A stretch of DNA of 15,803 nucleotides. Origin: JACCUZ01 sp038246575 (lineage in GTDB: Bacteria; Actinomycetota; Actinomycetes; JACCUZ01). A program made the position numbers and the translations under genes. Within the stretch, counting starts at the first letter, position 1, and every line of letters starts with the position of its first letter. This document shows positions 14,171 through 15,803 of this stretch, piece after piece. The DNA lies in assembly GCA_038246575.1 (NCBI GenBank), contig JBBRVU010000088.1:1-15803 (forward strand), in the 5' to 3' direction. The notes under the pieces are model-generated. The model was not told the DNA's origin, ran no database searches, and worked only from the letters and a program-made list of their open reading frames with translations.

Positions 14171-14728
14171 ATGGCCACGACCGACCAGCTCCGTGCGCGC
14201 CTTCGCGCGCTGATCGATGATGCGGGATTGAACGGCACCCAGGCCGCGTTCGCGATCGGGCGTACCCCGTCCCGGCTCGGTGACTACCTCGCCGGGCGCA
14301 CGGTCCCCTCGGCTTTGGTTCTCCTCGATCTCGAGGAGGCCGCAGAGCAAGCGGCCAGGCGCACCTGGATGCGCGCGACCGACGTGGTCGACGCCGTCGG
14401 GGACCACGCCGATACCGACCCGATCTTGGCGATGCGGATGCTGCTCCAGGGCCGGGACCAGTCGCTCGCGCTCAGCACGCCGGCCAGGCAAGCCATTTGG
14501 GCCACGGGATCCCCGAGCCGTCGGCTGACCGGCCCGTGGAAAACGCTCACCTACCAGGTGCTGAGGGATACAGCGCGTGATGGGCGACCGATCCCGAGGT
14601 GGCTCGTCGCCCCGACTCCCTTGGAGCAGCCGTGGGCGCCCTTGCCGGTTCGCGAGGACCGGCCACTGCACCAAGGGCTAGCCAAGGTCGGCGTCCTGGT
14701 TAACGAACGCGATTTTCTCACCGCATGA
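14171..14728 (+). CDS. XRE-type helix-turn-helix regulator with uncharacterised C-terminal domain
   Basis: Protein of 185 aa from ATG 14171. A GTG directly in front, at 14168, is an alternative, but the -10-like box at 14159-14164 predicts transcription starting at the ATG, so 14171 is preferred. The helix-turn-helix covers residues 5-50 (GLNGTQAAFAIGRTPSRLGDYLAG), the pattern of Cro/C1-type DNA binding. The rest (to residue 185) resembles the antitoxin-like regulators found in actinobacterial islands, with a Trp- and Pro-rich C-terminus (PLEQPWAPLPV) and ending NERDFLTA. Partner unknown; no toxin gene directly follows in the same operon style. It may control the divergent neighbour, itself, or a lost partner gene. 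Confidence 0.82.
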   Translation: MATTDQLRARLRALIDDAGLNGTQAAFAIGRTPSRLGDYLAGRTVPSALVLLDLEEAAEQAARRTWMRATDVVDAVGDHADTDPILAMRMLLQGRDQSLALSTPARQAIWATGSPSRRLTGPWKTLTYQVLRDTARDGRPIPRWLVAPTPLEQPWAPLPVREDRPLHQGLAKVGVLVNERDFLTA

Positions 14729-14741
14729 CGTTGCGCAGCGC

Positions 14742-14770
14742 TTGCGGCGACACGCCGTGCAAGTTACCTT
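14742..14770 (+). promoter_or_regulatory. Leaderless promoter of the BrnT-like pair
   Basis: TTGCGG (14742-14747), a 17-bp gap and TACCTT (14765-14770, fitting TANNNT) predict transcription starting around 14777, exactly the GTG of the next gene. There is no ribosome binding site ahead of that GTG, so a leaderless message fits. Confidence 0.6.
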
Positions 14771-14776
14771 GGAACG

Positions 14777-15007
14777 GTGCTCGAGGATCCGATCGTCGCG
14801 CCATCGGCCTTCAAGCACGGTCTGGGCGAGGAGGACATTCTCCACGTCTACCGGAACCCTGTCCGAGTCTGGGATCTCGGTGACGGGTTCACGATGATGG
14901 TCGGTGCGAATGCTGCGGCCATCATCCTCGAAGTTGGTTACGTCGAAGGCGACATGGCCGTGGTCATCATCCACGCCATGCGCGCCCGGAAGGGGTTCCT
15001 CCAGTGA
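14777..15007 (+). CDS. BrnT-like small protein, putative toxin
   Basis: Protein of 76 aa beginning MLEDPIVAPSAFKHGLGEED. The order of features (AFKHGL, then EEDILHVYRNPVRVW, a strand FTMMVGA, a strand IILEVGYV, then AVVIIHAMRARKGFL) matches the small RelE-fold pattern of BrnT-like toxins, which are ribonucleases inhibiting translation. A conserved His and the C-terminal HAMRAR basic segment are present. The frame overlaps no other gene. GTG 14777 sits at the predicted transcription start, so it is probably leaderless. It is followed after 6 bases by a small helical protein, as expected for a toxin-antitoxin pair. The toxin role is inferred from pattern and pairing. Confidence 0.72.
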   Translation: MLEDPIVAPSAFKHGLGEEDILHVYRNPVRVWDLGDGFTMMVGANAAAIILEVGYVEGDMAVVIIHAMRARKGFLQ

Positions 15008-15013
15008 TGCCAC

Positions 15014-15283
15014 GTGCCTAGAACTGTTGACGAGATCCTCAAGCACGCCGACGAGCTCGTCGCTCGCTTCGAGGACTACGAGCCCGCGCCCGGAGACGAG
15101 CTGGACGCCCAGGCCGTAGCGCTCTTGCGAACCGCGGTCCAAGAGCGGTCGGCCGCTGAGCAACACGTGATCGATGCGATCAGGGCTGCCCGAAAGTCGG
15201 GGATGTCGTGGTCGGCCATCGGCGCCTTTGTCGGCACCAGCGGAGAAGCAGCACGGCAGCGATACTCGGACAAGGTGGCGTGA
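15014..15283 (+). CDS. Small helix-rich protein, putative antitoxin partner
   Basis: Protein of 89 aa from GTG 15014, 6 bases after the BrnT-like gene stop. It begins MPRTVDEILKHADELVARFE and is helical throughout. The C-terminal SGMSWSAIGAFVGTSGEAARQRY reads as a helix-turn-helix-like segment (SWxxIGxxxGxSxxAARQRY) found in small actinobacterial DNA-binding proteins. An antitoxin role follows from size and coupling, not from a recognised family. GAGG-like bases are absent ahead of the GTG, so translational coupling with the upstream gene is likely. Confidence 0.7.
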   Translation: MPRTVDEILKHADELVARFEDYEPAPGDELDAQAVALLRTAVQERSAAEQHVIDAIRAARKSGMSWSAIGAFVGTSGEAARQRYSDKVA

Positions 15284-15803
15284 CGACCGGATCACAACCG
15301 CCGACGGCGAGTGCGGTGCGGGTTCCCAAGCGGTCGTGCGAGGAGTAGCTCACGTCCGTACAGCGCGGACGGTGCGGGTGACGTCATCGCCAGCGTGCGC
15401 GACGCGTGGGGTCCGCCTCACCGGTCCCTTGTCGTCGAATGTGGAGCCGATCAGGGCCGAACGAAAGTTCCTAGGGCGTTCCCAGGGGCCCGAATCCTGT
15501 CGCACGACACAGGTGTACATAGATGGACATCACTGTGCCACGGCTGTTGCACGAGGCCGCTTTCGATGTCTCGAATCCGTATCGTCGCAGGTCAGCAACG
15601 CGGCGCCTTCGTTCCTTGGCGCACCGTGGTGCGCGAAGATTCCGGTGGGTGTCGCGTTCTGCTGTGGTCACGAAGGGGCCAACGGGGTGAGACTGGTCGT
15701 GTTCGTCGTGGTCGACCCCGAATCCTCTGTGGTGCCTGTGAGCCTGTAGGTCAGCAAGGTGGTGGAGGGCTCCACGGGAACCGTGGATTGTTGCCTTTGA
15801 GCA
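15284..15803. other. 520-base stretch with no convincing gene
   Basis: After the second toxin-antitoxin-like pair no frame has a supported start, ribosome binding site and protein-like content. Frames from 15174 (plus) and 15671 (minus) are shadows in character. The decamer CCCGAATCCT occurs twice, near 15488 and 15716. The first reads on as GAATCCTGTCGCACGACAC, which resembles the T-loop side of a tRNA gene, but no cloverleaf can be built around it. An attachment-site remnant is possible but unsupported. A hairpin occurs at 15771-15787. Confidence 0.45.
15771..15787 (+). terminator. Perfect 7-bp hairpin near the right edge, possible terminator
   Basis: TCCACGG-GAA-CCGTGGA is a perfect 7-bp stem with a three-base loop. 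A weakly T-rich ATTGTTGCCTTT follows on the plus strand. It could end plus-strand transcription from upstream. The distance from the last supported gene is nearly 490 bases, so the link is uncertain. Confidence 0.4.

Noticed and set aside
13585..14220. Plus-strand frames across 13585-14220
   Set aside because: Low-complexity Gly/Arg/Ala translation overlapping the minus-strand Cys-cluster gene and its control region; no start with a ribosome binding site.
15174..15749. 191-codon plus-strand frame at the right end
   Set aside because: It begins inside the putative antitoxin gene in another frame and has no protein-like pattern.
1..15803. CRISPR arrays, rRNA, complete tRNA genes or insertion-sequence transposases
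   Set aside because: Read for regularly spaced repeats, tRNA-like arms and transposase motifs; none found beyond the weak T-loop-like string near 15490.

Overview
The window is GC-rich, and nearly every convincing reading frame shows strong G/C bias at third codon positions. GTG starts are frequent and several genes look leaderless. This fits a high-GC actinobacterium (Actinomycetota). Genus cannot be read from the sequence; this assignment rests on codon style and resemblance of the proteins to actinobacterial families.

Region 1 (1-525) is mostly non-coding. A possible gene start on the minus strand leaves the window at the left edge.

Region 2 (526-9651) is a sugar/polyol uptake and catabolism locus. 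A LacI-family repressor (minus) diverges from seven plus-strand genes: polyol dehydrogenase, ketose 3-epimerase-like TIM-barrel enzyme, second polyol dehydrogenase, lipoprotein sugar-binding protein, single-domain ABC ATPase, ABC permease, and FGGY sugar kinase. The 67-bp divergent gap holds two copies of a CpG-centred operator arranged as an exact 15-bp inverted repeat around a strong promoter (TTGACA, 17 bp, TACGGT). The implied route is import of a polyol or ketose, oxidation to a ketose, C3 epimerisation, then phosphorylation. The exact substrate is not determined. A perfect 11-bp hairpin lies between the binding-protein and ATPase genes and probably tunes their relative expression.

Region 3 (9683-10627) is the decayed tail of that locus: a frameshifted antibiotic-biosynthesis-monooxygenase-like gene and a SIS-domain sugar-phosphate isomerase broken by an in-frame stop and frameshifts.

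Region 4 (10922-15283) looks like an accessory island starting directly beside the decayed genes: an intact tyrosine recombinase, a Doc-type toxin with a ribbon-helix-helix antitoxin (minus), two uncharacterised minus-strand proteins (one with a Cys cluster), an XRE-type regulator (plus), and a second toxin-antitoxin-like pair with a BrnT-like first gene (plus). Three of these transcription units have a -10 box placed so that transcription would begin at or next to the start codon. The last 520 bp hold no convincing gene.
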